Shown: in pieces, positions 5,849 to 14,294 of the stretch
How positions within the stretch are numbered: the first letter of the stretch is position 1
Layout of the letters: every line of letters begins with the position of its first letter
Assembly (NCBI GenBank): GCA_024684665.1
Contig: JAIKWN010000042.1
Span: 1-26,168, forward strand
Length of the DNA stretch: 26,168 nt
DNA from: Clostridiales bacterium
GTDB lineage: Bacteria; Bacillota_A; Clostridia; Christensenellales; Aristaeellaceae
Direction of reading: 5' to 3'
Notes under the pieces: model-generated
Database searches by the model: none
What the model was told of the DNA's origin: nothing
What the model saw: only the letters and a program-made list of their open reading frames with translations
Translations under genes and position numbers: made by a program

Positions 5849-6091
5849 ATGGTCAAGATTCGTCTCAAGAGAATGGGTATGAAGAAAAAGCCTTTCTATC
5901 GCATCGTCGTCGCTGATGAGCGCACCACGCGCGACGGACGCCCGATCGATGAGATCGGCTATTACAATCCCGTAACCGAGCCCGCGGAGATTCGCGTTGA
6001 CGTCGAGAAGGCGAAGGCATGGATCGCGAAGGGCGCGCAGCCGACGGACACCGTACGCGGACTGCTGAAGAAAGCCGGCGGCCTCGAGTAA
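5849..6091 (+). CDS. rpsP: 30S ribosomal protein S16
   Basis: S16 is a small subunit protein needed for assembly of the 5' domain of 16S rRNA. The 80-aa product begins [10 protein letters not shown] and contains the signatures [12 protein letters not shown] and IGYYNP, full length for the family. A textbook ribosome binding site (AAGGAGG) lies 10 nt before ATG. A small hairpin (CAATC/GATTG) sits in the 67-nt spacer after ffh, but no terminator is seen, so it is probably in the same transcript. Confidence 0.98.
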   Translation: MVKIRLKRMGMKKKPFYRIVVADERTTRDGRPIDEIGYYNPVTEPAEIRVDVEKAKAWIAKGAQPTDTVRGLLKKAGGLE

Positions 6092-6111
6092 ACCCCGGCG
6101 GAGGCATACCG

Positions 6112-6342
6112 ATGGAGGAATTGGTACGGCTAATAGCCGTTTCCCTTGTTGACCATCCGGAAAGCGTCCAGGTAAAAACGGTTGACAATCCGGATTCGAC
6201 CGTTATTGAACTGAGCGTCGGGCCTGATGACATGGGGAAAGTGATCGGAAAGCAGGGCCGTATCGCGAAAGCGATCCGTACCGTCGTTAAGGCGGCCTCG
6301 GCCCGCAGCGAGAAACCGGTTTTTGTAGAAATCCTGGAATGA
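6112..6342 (+). CDS. khpA: KH-domain RNA-binding protein KhpA (YlqC)
   Basis: KhpA is a small RNA-binding protein that partners KhpB (Jag/EloR) and affects cell elongation and sRNA biology in Bacillota. The 76-aa product is one KH domain with the GxxG-type loop VIGKQGRIAKAIRTV at about 44-58. The frame is open upstream to 6019, but ATG 6112 has GGAGG 10 nt before it, gives the family start MEELV and does not overlap rpsP. A terminator 33 nt after the stop closes this unit. Confidence 0.94.
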   Translation: MEELVRLIAVSLVDHPESVQVKTVDNPDSTVIELSVGPDDMGKVIGKQGRIAKAIRTVVKAASARSEKPVFVEILE

Positions 6343-6375
6343 TCCGGGAGGATACAGAAAGCGGCGGCGTGCTGT

Positions 6376-6399
6376 GCCGCGCGAATGCGCGGCATTTTT
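6376..6399 (+). terminator. Rho-independent terminator after khpA
   Basis: GCCGCGC (6376-6382) pairs perfectly with GCGCGGC (6387-6393) around a GAAT loop, extended by one T-A pair and followed by five T. It separates khpA from rimM, which are usually cotranscribed in Bacillota. Confidence 0.85.
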
Positions 6400-6479
6400 G
6401 TTCAGTTTGATCAGCAAAATTACAATCCGGATCAGTATGGTCCGACAGGCATGCGGATTGCTGCAGACAGGGAGAAAAA

Positions 6480-7028
6480 GTGCGAACGGAGTATCTGAGG
6501 ATCGGAGAGATCGTGCGCCCGCAGGGAATTCGCGGGGAATTGAAACTCCGGCAGGAAAGCCAGGATCCGACCCGCTACGAAAGGCTTACAAGAGTATGGC
6601 TGAAGAGCGGCGCCGGGTATAAAGAGTTTGAGGTAAAAAAGGGCCGGGCTTCCGGTGATTTCGCTTATCTGACCCTTGCCGGGATCGACAGCAGGGACGC
6701 GGCTGAGGCTTTGCGGGGACAGGCAGTGTATGTGGACCGCGCACACGCGATCGCGCTGCCTGAAGGCGAATTCTTCATCGCCGATCTGATCGGTATGCGC
6801 GCCGAAACGGAGGACGGCAGCCCAGTCGGACGGCTTAAGGAAGTCATTCAAAACCATCCTGCCTGCGACGTGTACGTTTTCGATACGGAGCGCGGAGAAA
6901 TGATGATGCCGGCGCTTCGCCGCGTCATTCTATCGACAGACCCGGAAAGCGGCATCATGCGTCTGTCGCGAGACGGTCTGCAGGAAGTGGCGGTATGGCA
7001 GGATACTCCCCCGATCCGGGAAGACTGA
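6480..7028 (+). CDS. rimM: 16S rRNA processing/maturation factor RimM
   Basis: RimM helps mature the 3' domain of the 30S subunit and binds S19. The 182-aa protein has the N-terminal beta-barrel (YLRIGEIVRPQGIRGELKL, about 4-22) and a C-terminal PRC-barrel with FFIADLIGM and a DVYVFDTERGEMMMPA strand. The start is GTG with AGGGAG 6 nt upstream. It follows a terminator, and no clear promoter is seen in the 80 bp between. The expected downstream neighbours trmD and rplS are absent; a secreted protein gene begins 13 nt after the stop. Confidence 0.95.
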   Translation: MRTEYLRIGEIVRPQGIRGELKLRQESQDPTRYERLTRVWLKSGAGYKEFEVKKGRASGDFAYLTLAGIDSRDAAEALRGQAVYVDRAHAIALPEGEFFIADLIGMRAETEDGSPVGRLKEVIQNHPACDVYVFDTERGEMMMPALRRVILSTDPESGIMRLSRDGLQEVAVWQDTPPIRED

Positions 7029-7041
7029 GAGGCGATGCAGG

Positions 7042-8307
7042 ATGAGAAAAGCCATGATGACCGCAGCCCTGCTGCTCCTGCTCTTTTGTTTCGCATCCAG
7101 CGCCGCGGAAGCGATCCCGGACACGGACTGTTTCTCCCCTGGTACTCTGAAGGCGGGCAAAATGCTCTCCTCGGGAGTCCCGGTTCAGACCGACCTATCG
7201 CTCTCCGTATCGGATGCGCTGTTCATCCAAGATAAGAAGGTGCTATCTGCCGTCCTGTCCGGCCTCTCCTTCCGTTGCATAACAGCGGAGAAAGGGGGCG
7301 AACAGGAAACTGCTCTCTCCATGCTCTGGAAAGATGAGTCCATCGCTTCCGCCGCCGTTCTGCAGGACGAGCGTGGAACCGCGCTTTTCCTCGATGGCCG
7401 CTGGATGCGGGTGGAGGATCCCTCTCCGGAGCCTGAAATTCCGGCTTCCTTCTCGAATCTTATCGGATCGTTCCTCAGAAATCGATTTTCTCGCATTTCA
7501 CCGGAAGACCTGAAAGAAGCGTTTGCGGGCTGGAACCCCGGTGAGCGATTTTGGGGATTTCTCCCCGACGGACAGGCGGAAATCGCGGGGGTCGACGGTG
7601 GGGACGGAATCAGCGTTTCCCTTCCCCTGAAAAATGAGGATGGAGCCTGGGTCTTATCCCTTACCTGCCTGCGCGGCTCCCAGACAAATCCCACGGACGA
7701 AATCCGAATCGAACTCATCCGGGATGAAAACACCTCCTTTTCCCTTGCGCTTTCCGTTCAGTGGAAGCAGACGGGCAAGGGAGATGGCAGCGGCACGGTG
7801 ACAGCCTCTCTGCGCGGCTCGCTGGAAGGAAAAAGAGATGGAAATCCAGTTGATGGGTCGCTTACCGTAACCCTGAAAAACACATGGTCGCGAAAAAACG
7901 GAACGCTGGACGAAAAAATCACCAGCGCCGCAAAGCTCTCGTTCCGAGACAGGACACCGGGGCGGAATTATCTGAATCTCGGGCATGATACGATTCAACT
8001 GCGGGAAACGATCCGCTGCCAAACACCGGACGGAGATGCGCTGGAAGAAGACGCGCCAATCGAATGGACGGACCAGATAAATCTGACTGTCGATACGGAC
8101 GGAGGAACGCTGCTTTCCGCTTCGGCAGCGTTTTCCGTGAAACCAGCGGAAGAGCTTCTCCCCTTCCCTGAAAGCGGAAATGAGGCGGAAACCGTTTCGC
8201 TGCAGGAACTCCGCCAGGCTATGCAGAAAGAAGCCCGGGCTATGGCCGCGCGCATCTATGCGCGAATGGACGACAGAACGAAAAAGCTGGTCAACAAGGG
8301 GCTCTGA
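7042..8307 (+). CDS. Secreted protein of unknown function, 421 aa (first of a pair)
   Basis: The family is not recognised. The N-terminus is a signal peptide (MRKAMMT, hydrophobic LLLLLFCFASS, likely cleavage after AEA near residue 24). The mature part alternates strand-like runs rich in T, S and G (for example VTASLRGSLEG, DGSLTVTLKNTW) with charged turns, suggesting a beta-rich fold. It ends in a basic amphipathic helix (LRQAMQKEARAMAARIYARM). There is no lipobox, sortase motif or membrane anchor. The ATG start is preceded by GAGAGG-type bases, moderate strength. It lies 13 nt after rimM and 17 nt before the next secreted protein gene, so all three probably share a transcript. The order of its segments resembles that of the next protein, so the two may be distant paralogues. 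Confidence 0.8.
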   Translation: MRKAMMTAALLLLLFCFASSAAEAIPDTDCFSPGTLKAGKMLSSGVPVQTDLSLSVSDALFIQDKKVLSAVLSGLSFRCITAEKGGEQETALSMLWKDESIASAAVLQDERGTALFLDGRWMRVEDPSPEPEIPASFSNLIGSFLRNRFSRISPEDLKEAFAGWNPGERFWGFLPDGQAEIAGVDGGDGISVSLPLKNEDGAWVLSLTCLRGSQTNPTDEIRIELIRDENTSFSLALSVQWKQTGKGDGSGTVTASLRGSLEGKRDGNPVDGSLTVTLKNTWSRKNGTLDEKITSAAKLSFRDRTPGRNYLNLGHDTIQLRETIRCQTPDGDALEEDAPIEWTDQINLTVDTDGGTLLSASAAFSVKPAEELLPFPESGNEAETVSLQELRQAMQKEARAMAARIYARMDDRTKKLVNKGL

Positions 8308-8324
8308 TTCACGGGAGGTTTTCA

Positions 8325-10007
8325 ATGAAGGGTTTTATAAAAGTTCAGGCATTTTTGCTGGCTGCCCTGTTTTTTCTGACACCGGGCTTTGCCTGTGCTG
8401 AAGCGAATTACGAAGCCGGCGCGATGGCCAGGACACTTTTGTCCGACGCCTACGCTTACGGCAACCAGATCGATGTGCGAGTCGGATTCGAAGAAGCCGC
8501 CGGCGCTTCCAGTTCCAAGAGAGCTGCAGCTGCTGCGTCGCTTCTGCAGAAGAGTGAAATCGCACTTTCCTTCTATGACGACTACGGGACGGGCAGAATT
8601 CACGCCTCCTTTACGCTGGACGGGCTGGAGCTGCTGGAAGGCACCGCTCTCATTCTCACGGACGGTTCTGTTCAGGTGACAACGAACCTGACCGGAAACA
8701 CGGTCCTCACCTTCCCCGCCGGAACAGTCGGAAACCGGAATTTCGATGTTATGGATTTTGTTTACGGTTCCCTGATGCGCCGGCAGACAGAGAAGGATCT
8801 CTCCGAAATGAGCGCGCGGGAGCGTCTCCGCGCGACGGCAAGCGATGAGATGATGCTGATCCTGGATCATCTTCTCGGATGGGTATCCTATACGCAGCGG
8901 GAACGCGAAGACGAGTTTTACATGTTCGACAAGACGGACATCGAAGCGACGGAAACCCGTGATGCGGTCGCTCAACGCATGATTGGGCAGGTATATGCCG
9001 CGGAGTTCACCGAGCTCTTCTGGAACATCGCTGCCACTACGGACGCAAAGATGGGCGATTTCCAGCAGGCGATCGCGGACTGTCTCGCGGAGCTCGGTGT
9101 TACGGGGCTTGCCGTTCAGGAACTGACGGATCAGCTTTTCACCGAAGAAACGATCGACCCGAACAAGGATTTTGTAACACCCACCCACGCCCTTCCGAAG
9201 GATGGCGCGCTCTGCAAAAAGCGAAATGTTTCCTATTTCTTCAAAAAGCTGGTAAAGAGCTGCGAGCGGATCTGGGATGCGTGCAACGACGAGATGCTCT
9301 CCCTGATCGTGAGCTACGATTACAACGGAAGAATGGTTGGATTCGACGCGGTTCTTCCGGTTTTCACTGAGGTCCTTCCGTACGAAGGCAGCTTCAGCTG
9401 GTCGCTGAAAAGCGATGAATACGGGCAGGCAACGGAAACGACGCACGGGGAACTTCAGGTTTTCGATGGAAACAGGCTGATCGGAGACGCGCTGCTCCTC
9501 AAAGGGCGCGACGTAAACGGGGTATGTGAGAGTGGTATGAATGCCTCCTTCGTCGTCGCCAACCGGGAGAGCGGAGAAAGCAGCGGGTACGGTATGAGCG
9601 GTTCCCTGGTCGCTGTCACGAGCCGCACGGAACAGGGGACGGATCTGGAGACGCTGACTGCAGACGCCCATATATTTGCAAAAGAAAACGAAAATGAAGA
9701 CTCACTTCTCGTGGCGGATCTGGAAGGAACCGCAGAGACGCCTGACGGAACAAGTGCTGCTGTGAGTACGGTCGCAAACTTCTCCTTCTCCGATCTTCTG
9801 AACTTCTCCGTGCATCTGACTGCTGAAACCGTGCAGGCAGAGGAGATGACGATATCGGGTGGACAGGCGCTTCTCGTGACGGAACTCGATGAAGCATCGA
9901 TTTCCTCTCTTGCGGATACGGTAGAGGGTAAGATCAAGGCGATGGTGCCGAAACTGATGCTGCATCCCTCCGTGCTGACAGATTTGGCGAACCTCGTCAG
10001 CCCCTGA
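8325..10007 (+). CDS. Secreted protein of unknown function, 560 aa (second of a pair)
   Basis: The family is not recognised. A signal peptide (MKGFIKVQ, hydrophobic FLLAALFFLTPGF, likely cleavage after ACAEA at about 26) leads an acidic exported protein. The region after it contains an alanine-rich stretch and strand pairs (SEIALSFYDDYGTGRIHASF). A helical middle part (about 140-300) follows, then repeated beta-like segments rich in G, S and T (about 330-520) and a final helix (VEGKIKAMVPKLML). The cysteine near the cleavage site is not in a lipobox. The ribosome binding site is strong (GGGAGG, 6 nt before ATG). It shares layout and probable transcript with the preceding gene. Possible roles in envelope or outer-surface biology are only guesses from export. 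Confidence 0.8.
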   Translation: MKGFIKVQAFLLAALFFLTPGFACAEANYEAGAMARTLLSDAYAYGNQIDVRVGFEEAAGASSSKRAAAAASLLQKSEIALSFYDDYGTGRIHASFTLDGLELLEGTALILTDGSVQVTTNLTGNTVLTFPAGTVGNRNFDVMDFVYGSLMRRQTEKDLSEMSARERLRATASDEMMLILDHLLGWVSYTQREREDEFYMFDKTDIEATETRDAVAQRMIGQVYAAEFTELFWNIAATTDAKMGDFQQAIADCLAELGVTGLAVQELTDQLFTEETIDPNKDFVTPTHALPKDGALCKKRNVSYFFKKLVKSCERIWDACNDEMLSLIVSYDYNGRMVGFDAVLPVFTEVLPYEGSFSWSLKSDEYGQATETTHGELQVFDGNRLIGDALLLKGRDVNGVCESGMNASFVVANRESGESSGYGMSGSLVAVTSRTEQGTDLETLTADAHIFAKENENEDSLLVADLEGTAETPDGTSAAVSTVANFSFSDLLNFSVHLTAETVQAEEMTISGGQALLVTELDEASISSLADTVEGKIKAMVPKLMLHPSVLTDLANLVSP

Positions 10008-10076
10008 CCGCAAAACCTGCAGCAGGGCGTAAAGCATGCTGGACGGGATTGAACAGAAAGGCGGATGCACGGACAG

Positions 10077-10676
10077 ATGTTCGATTTTATAGAAGGAATC
10101 GTTGCTGGCAAATCGGCTGGTGAGATTGTTGTGAATGCGGGCGGCGTCGGCTTCCTGCTCCTCTGTTCCAATTCGACGCTGAGCACGGCTCCTGCCGCCG
10201 GCGAAAAATGGCGCTGCTATACTGTGCTGAACGTCCGCGAGGACGCGATGGAGCTGTTTGGGTTTTCCTCCCGCCAGGAACGCGAAATGTTCCGAAGGCT
10301 ATGCCAGGTAACGGGCATCGGGGCGAAAACCGCGCTTGGCGTATTGTCCGGTCTGCCGCTTCGCGAACTGTCAGTTGCAATCGTGACGGGTGACGTAAAC
10401 GCACTCTCCCGTGCGCCCGGCATCGGGAAAAAGACCGCGCAGCGCATCATTCTGGAACTCAAGGACAAGGTGGCGCAGGAAGACCTTGCGGGGATTCCCG
10501 GCGCAGCGTCCGTGTCGCCCGCGGTTTCGGCTGGGCCGGTCCGAGAGGCGCAGGAGGCGCTTATGGCCCTCGGATACTCCTCAGCGGAAGCCGCAAGAGC
10601 CGTAAGTCTGGTCCGCGATCAGGCTGATACCACGGACCGGCTTGTAATGCTTGCCCTGCGCCAGATGGGCAGTTGA
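10077..10676 (+). CDS. ruvA: Holliday junction helicase subunit RuvA
   Basis: RuvA binds four-way junctions as a tetramer and loads the RuvB motor for branch migration. The 199-aa protein has the N-terminal OB domain (FDFIEGIVAGK), two helix-hairpin-helix motifs (VTGIGAKTALGVLSGLP and APGIGKKTAQRIILELK) and a C-terminal RuvB-binding domain (EALMALGYSSAEAARAV). Start choice is uncertain: ATG 10077 gives the usual MFDFI-type start, while ATG 10065 would add four residues. Neither has a strong ribosome binding site. ruvB follows after 88 nt. Confidence 0.96.
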   Translation: MFDFIEGIVAGKSAGEIVVNAGGVGFLLLCSNSTLSTAPAAGEKWRCYTVLNVREDAMELFGFSSRQEREMFRRLCQVTGIGAKTALGVLSGLPLRELSVAIVTGDVNALSRAPGIGKKTAQRIILELKDKVAQEDLAGIPGAASVSPAVSAGPVREAQEALMALGYSSAEAARAVSLVRDQADTTDRLVMLALRQMGS

Positions 10677-10764
10677 ATCCTCTGGCAGGCAGTTTTTAGT
10701 AGTCGACCCTACCACCCCCACCCACAGAGGAAAACGCTAAGCAGGAAGTACGGGAGATACAGAT

Positions 10765-11814
10765 ATGCCAAGAGAAGCGGACGACCGCCTGGTCATGAGC
10801 GGCTACCGGCAGGAAGATGAGCAGGAAGCAGGCCTCCGGCCTAAAACGCTAACGGAATACGTGGGCCAGGAGGCTGTGAAAGAAAGCCTTTCCATCTATA
10901 TTCAGGCAGCAAGAGAACGCAAGGAAGCTCTGGATCACATTCTCTTATACGGTCCTCCCGGCCTCGGAAAAACGACGCTGGCAGGGATCGTGGCGGCGGA
11001 GATGGGGCAGAATATCCGCGTGACTTCGGGCCCCGCGATTGAAAGAGCCGGAGACCTAGCCAGCCTACTTACCAATCTTTCCTCGGGTGACGTACTGTTC
11101 ATCGACGAGATCCACCGTCTGAGCCACGCCGTAGAGGAAGTTCTGTATCCTGCGATGGAAGACTTCGCACTGGATATCATGATCGGCAAGGGTCCGAGCG
11201 CCCGAAGCCTGCGCCTCGATCTTCCGAAGTTCACGCTGATCGGTGCGACGACCCGCGCAGGATCACTGTCTGCACCGCTTCGGGACCGGTTCGGCATCCT
11301 GTTCCGGCTGCAGATGTATTCCACAGAAGAATTGATGGCCATTGTGCGCCATTCCGCTGGCGTACTCGGTATCCGCTATACGGAAGACGGCATCCATGAA
11401 ATCGCGCGGCGCAGCAGAGGTACCCCGAGAATCGTTAACCGTCTTCTGAAGCGCGTTCGCGATTACGCGCAGGTACGCGGGGAAGGCGTCATCACACTTC
11501 CCATGGCGCAGGAGGCATTGTCTCTTCTGGATGTGGACGACCTCGGACTGGACCGGGTGGACCGTTCGATATTAAGAGCGATGATGACCAAATTCGATGG
11601 GCGGCCGGTGGGTCTCGATACCCTGGCAGCGACGACCGGAGAAGACGCAGTCACAATCGAGGACGTCGTGGAGCCGTATCTCATGCAGCTGGGGTTCGTC
11701 ATGCGCACGCCGCGTGGCCGTATCTGTACGCAGGCGGCGTATACGCACATGGGAATCCGGATGCCAAAGTCCGCACAACCGGACGGACAGATGTCCATTC
11801 TGGAAACGGAATAA
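10765..11814 (+). CDS. ruvB: Holliday junction branch-migration motor RuvB
   Basis: RuvB is the hexameric AAA+ ATPase that drives branch migration with RuvA. The 349-aa protein is standard length. It shows [12 protein letters not shown], Walker [10 protein letters not shown] (63-71), Walker [11 protein letters not shown], sensor 1 GATTRAG, the arginine-finger region APLRDRFG, and the C-terminal winged helix ending with [18 protein letters not shown] lies 8 nt before the ATG. ruvA is upstream, and queA begins 10 nt after the stop, a common gene order (ruvA-ruvB-queA). Confidence 0.98.
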   Translation: MPREADDRLVMSGYRQEDEQEAGLRPKTLTEYVGQEAVKESLSIYIQAARERKEALDHILLYGPPGLGKTTLAGIVAAEMGQNIRVTSGPAIERAGDLASLLTNLSSGDVLFIDEIHRLSHAVEEVLYPAMEDFALDIMIGKGPSARSLRLDLPKFTLIGATTRAGSLSAPLRDRFGILFRLQMYSTEELMAIVRHSAGVLGIRYTEDGIHEIARRSRGTPRIVNRLLKRVRDYAQVRGEGVITLPMAQEALSLLDVDDLGLDRVDRSILRAMMTKFDGRPVGLDTLAATTGEDAVTIEDVVEPYLMQLGFVMRTPRGRICTQAAYTHMGIRMPKSAQPDGQMSILETE

Positions 11815-11824
11815 GGAACAATGC

Positions 11825-12871
11825 ATGAAAACAAGCGATTTCTGGTACGATCTGCCGGAAGAGCGGATTGCGCAAACGCCGGCGGAACCGCGGGATTCCA
11901 GCCGTCTTATGGTGTTCGACTGTGAAACAGGAACCATCGAGCACCATATCTTTCGGGATGTTATACAGTTCCTCGACCCACGCGACGTGCTCGTCGTAAA
12001 CGAGACCCGGGTGATTCCAGCGCGGCTGTACGGAGAGAAGGAAAGCACTGGGGGCGTCATCGAATTTCTTCTGCTCCGACGGCTGAACCTGACAGACTGG
12101 GAGGTCATCCTGCGCCCGGGGAAGAAAGCGAAACCCGGCGCCCGGTTCGTCTTCGGGGGCGGTGCGCTCCGCGCCGAAATTCTGTCGGTGGCTGAGGACG
12201 GTGGACGAACCGTGCGCTTTTCCTGGGACGGTGTCTTTGAGGAAGTGCTTGAGCGCCTGGGGCAGATGCCTCTGCCGCCCTACATTCACGAAAAGCTCCA
12301 GGATCCTGAACGGTATCAGACCGTTTACGCAAAAGTCGATGGAAGTGCGGCAGCTCCGACCGCGGGGTTGCATTTTACACCGGAGCTGCTGAATGCCATC
12401 CGTGCAAAAGGTATCGATATCGTTCCCGTTCTGCTGCACGTCGGTCTCGGCACCTTCCGCCCCGTCAAGGCGGAAGACGTGGAAGACCACAAGATGCACA
12501 GCGAGTTTTACGAAGTTACGGAAGAGCAGGCGGCGCGGATCAACGCCGCAAGGGAGCGCGGCGGGCGCATCGTCTGCGTCGGTACGACCAGCGTGCGCAC
12601 GTTGGAAACCCTTGCGGATGCAGAAGGAAAGGTACACGCCGGAAGCGGTTTCACGAACATCTTCATCAGGCCGGGTGTTCCCATTCGCGCGGTGGACGCG
12701 CTGATCACCAATTTCCATCTTCCGGGCAGCACGCTTCTCATGCTGGTTTCCGCGATGATGGGACGGGAGCACGCCCTCTCCGCCTATCGCCTCGCGGTAC
12801 AGGAAGGCTATCGTTTCTTCTCTTTTGGAGACGCGATGCTGATTATCGGGAAGAAACCCGGTTCCGTCTGA
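11825..12871 (+). CDS. queA: S-adenosylmethionine:tRNA ribosyltransferase-isomerase QueA
   Basis: QueA transfers and rearranges the ribosyl part of SAM onto 7-aminomethyl-7-deazaguanine in tRNA, giving epoxyqueuosine. The 348-aa protein starts [18 protein letters not shown] and keeps the family blocks [43 protein letters not shown] and GTTSVRTLE. The frame is open much further upstream, but ATG 11825 has AAGGA 7 nt before it and avoids overlap with ruvB. The usual partner tgt does not follow: a terminator and a new promoter come next. Confidence 0.97.
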   Translation: MKTSDFWYDLPEERIAQTPAEPRDSSRLMVFDCETGTIEHHIFRDVIQFLDPRDVLVVNETRVIPARLYGEKESTGGVIEFLLLRRLNLTDWEVILRPGKKAKPGARFVFGGGALRAEILSVAEDGGRTVRFSWDGVFEEVLERLGQMPLPPYIHEKLQDPERYQTVYAKVDGSAAAPTAGLHFTPELLNAIRAKGIDIVPVLLHVGLGTFRPVKAEDVEDHKMHSEFYEVTEEQAARINAARERGGRIVCVGTTSVRTLETLADAEGKVHAGSGFTNIFIRPGVPIRAVDALITNFHLPGSTLLMLVSAMMGREHALSAYRLAVQEGYRFFSFGDAMLIIGKKPGSV

Positions 12872-12885
12872 ATCATCGTTAAATG

Positions 12886-12915
12886 CCCGGAGCTCTGCGT
12901 TTCCGGGTGTTTTTT
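12886..12915 (+). terminator. Rho-independent terminator after queA
   Basis: CCCGGA (12886-12891) pairs with TCCGGG (12902-12907), and the tail TGTTTTTT follows. It ends the ruvA-ruvB-queA unit. Confidence 0.8.
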
Positions 12916-12926
12916 ATGCGGGAAGC

Positions 12927-12954
12927 TTGACTTTGCCCGCAAAAATGAGATAAT
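12927..12954 (+). promoter_or_regulatory. Promoter for the DUF512-der-plsY unit
   Basis: TTGACT (12927-12932) and GATAAT (12949-12954) are 16 bp apart, directly after the queA terminator and 32 nt before the next start codon. The -35 box lies inside a small inverted repeat (TGCGGG/CCCGCA at about 12917-12941), which may be incidental. Confidence 0.65.
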
Positions 12955-12986
12955 ACCCGCAAGACTTGTTCGCGTAGGGAGAGAGT

Positions 12987-14294
12987 ATGCCGCAAAGGAT
13001 TCAGCACGTTGCGCCCGGTTCCATTGCGGAGCGTCATGGCATCACGGACGGTGATTCCATCGTCCGGATCTCAGGTATACCGGTTCTGGATCTGGTCGAC
13101 TATCAGTATCTTTCCGTCAGGCCGCATCTGGAAGTCCTGCTGCGGCGTCCGGACGGAAGCGAGTATACGGTCCACATCCGCAAACCCGCCGGAGTGCCAC
13201 TGGGCGTCACGCTGGAATCTTCCCTCATGAGCGCCCCTAAAACCTGCTGCAATCACTGTGTATTCTGCTTCATCGAGCAGATGCCCCCCAATCTGCGGGA
13301 AAGCCTTTACATCCGCGACGACGACTGGCGGCTCTCGCTGATGTCCGGTAATTTCGTGACGCTCACGAACCTCCCGGAGGAGGAGCTGCAGCGTATCATC
13401 GAACGGAAAGCCAGTCCCCTGTATATTTCCGTTCACGCCACCGAAGGAGATCTGCGCACAAAGCTCCTCAGGCATCCCAAAGCAAACCGAATTCTTGAAC
13501 ACCTCAGACGTTTTTCGGAAAACGGCATCCGCTTTCATTGTCAGGTGGTGCTCTGCCCTGGCCTCAACGACGGCGTGCATCTCACCCGCACGCTTTCCGA
13601 CCTCATGGGATTCATGCCCTGCGCGGAAAGCTGCGCTCTTGTTCCGGTCGGCCTCACGCGTTACCGGGAGCACCTCTATCCCCTGCGTCCCTATACCCGG
13701 GAAGAGGCGCGATCTGTCATATGCGAGGCAGAACGGTTTCAACGGGAAGCACTCGCCCGATTTGGCACACGCTTCGTATTCCCTTCGGACGAGTTTTATC
13801 TGATTGCAGGCCTGTCGATCCCGCCGGATGAAGCGTACGAGGATTACCCGCAGTACGAAAACGGTGTCGGTCTGCTGCGCAGGCTGTACGACGAGTTTGA
13901 CGCCGCCTGGCGCATGGAAGACCGGAACGCAAAGAGCCGCCGCGTTGCGATTGCGTGCGGGACAAGCGTTGCTCCGTTCCTCACAGAAATGCTCTTCTCC
14001 CATCCCCTTCCAGGACTGCATCCCCTCGTAATTCCTGTGCGGAACCGCTTTTTCGGCGAAACCGTAACCGTTTCCGGGCTCATCACGGGCGGCGATCTGA
14101 CGGAGCAGCTCTCCGGCGTCCCCGTTGATGAAATTCTGATCACCGAAAACATGCTGCGCAAGGGTGAGGCAATCTTTCTAGATGACATGACGCTTGAAGA
14201 AGCGAAAAATCGCCTTGGTATCCCTGTTACACCGGTTGCCGATGACGGAGCCGCGCTGCTTGGCGCGCTTCTCGGCTTGGAGGAAACTGTATGA
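12987..14294 (+). CDS. DUF512 family protein: PDZ-like domain plus radical-SAM-type cysteine cluster
   Basis: This conserved family is commonly encoded next to der in Clostridia; its reaction is not established as far as I know. The 435-aa protein begins with a PDZ-like domain (HVAPGSIAERHGITDGDSIVRISG, about 7-31). A cysteine cluster CCNHCVFC at 87-94 follows, which contains the radical-SAM spacing C-x3-C-x2-C (C87, C91, C94), then FIEQMPPNLRESLYIRDDDWRLS. The C-terminal part (from about 300) contains the DUF512 region with IITENMLRKGE-like features and MTLEEAKNRLG. The ATG is 6-7 nt after GGGAGAG. Its stop overlaps the der start by 4 nt, which suggests coupled synthesis and possibly a shared role around ribosome assembly. 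Confidence 0.88.
   Translation: MPQRIQHVAPGSIAERHGITDGDSIVRISGIPVLDLVDYQYLSVRPHLEVLLRRPDGSEYTVHIRKPAGVPLGVTLESSLMSAPKTCCNHCVFCFIEQMPPNLRESLYIRDDDWRLSLMSGNFVTLTNLPEEELQRIIERKASPLYISVHATEGDLRTKLLRHPKANRILEHLRRFSENGIRFHCQVVLCPGLNDGVHLTRTLSDLMGFMPCAESCALVPVGLTRYREHLYPLRPYTREEARSVICEAERFQREALARFGTRFVFPSDEFYLIAGLSIPPDEAYEDYPQYENGVGLLRRLYDEFDAAWRMEDRNAKSRRVAIACGTSVAPFLTEMLFSHPLPGLHPLVIPVRNRFFGETVTVSGLITGGDLTEQLSGVPVDEILITENMLRKGEAIFLDDMTLEEAKNRLGIPVTPVADDGAALLGALLGLEETV

Noticed and set aside
8322..9671. 449-codon antisense frame opposite the second secreted protein
   Set aside because: It is a shadow of GC-rich codon use. The plus-strand frame has a signal peptide and a strong ribosome binding site.
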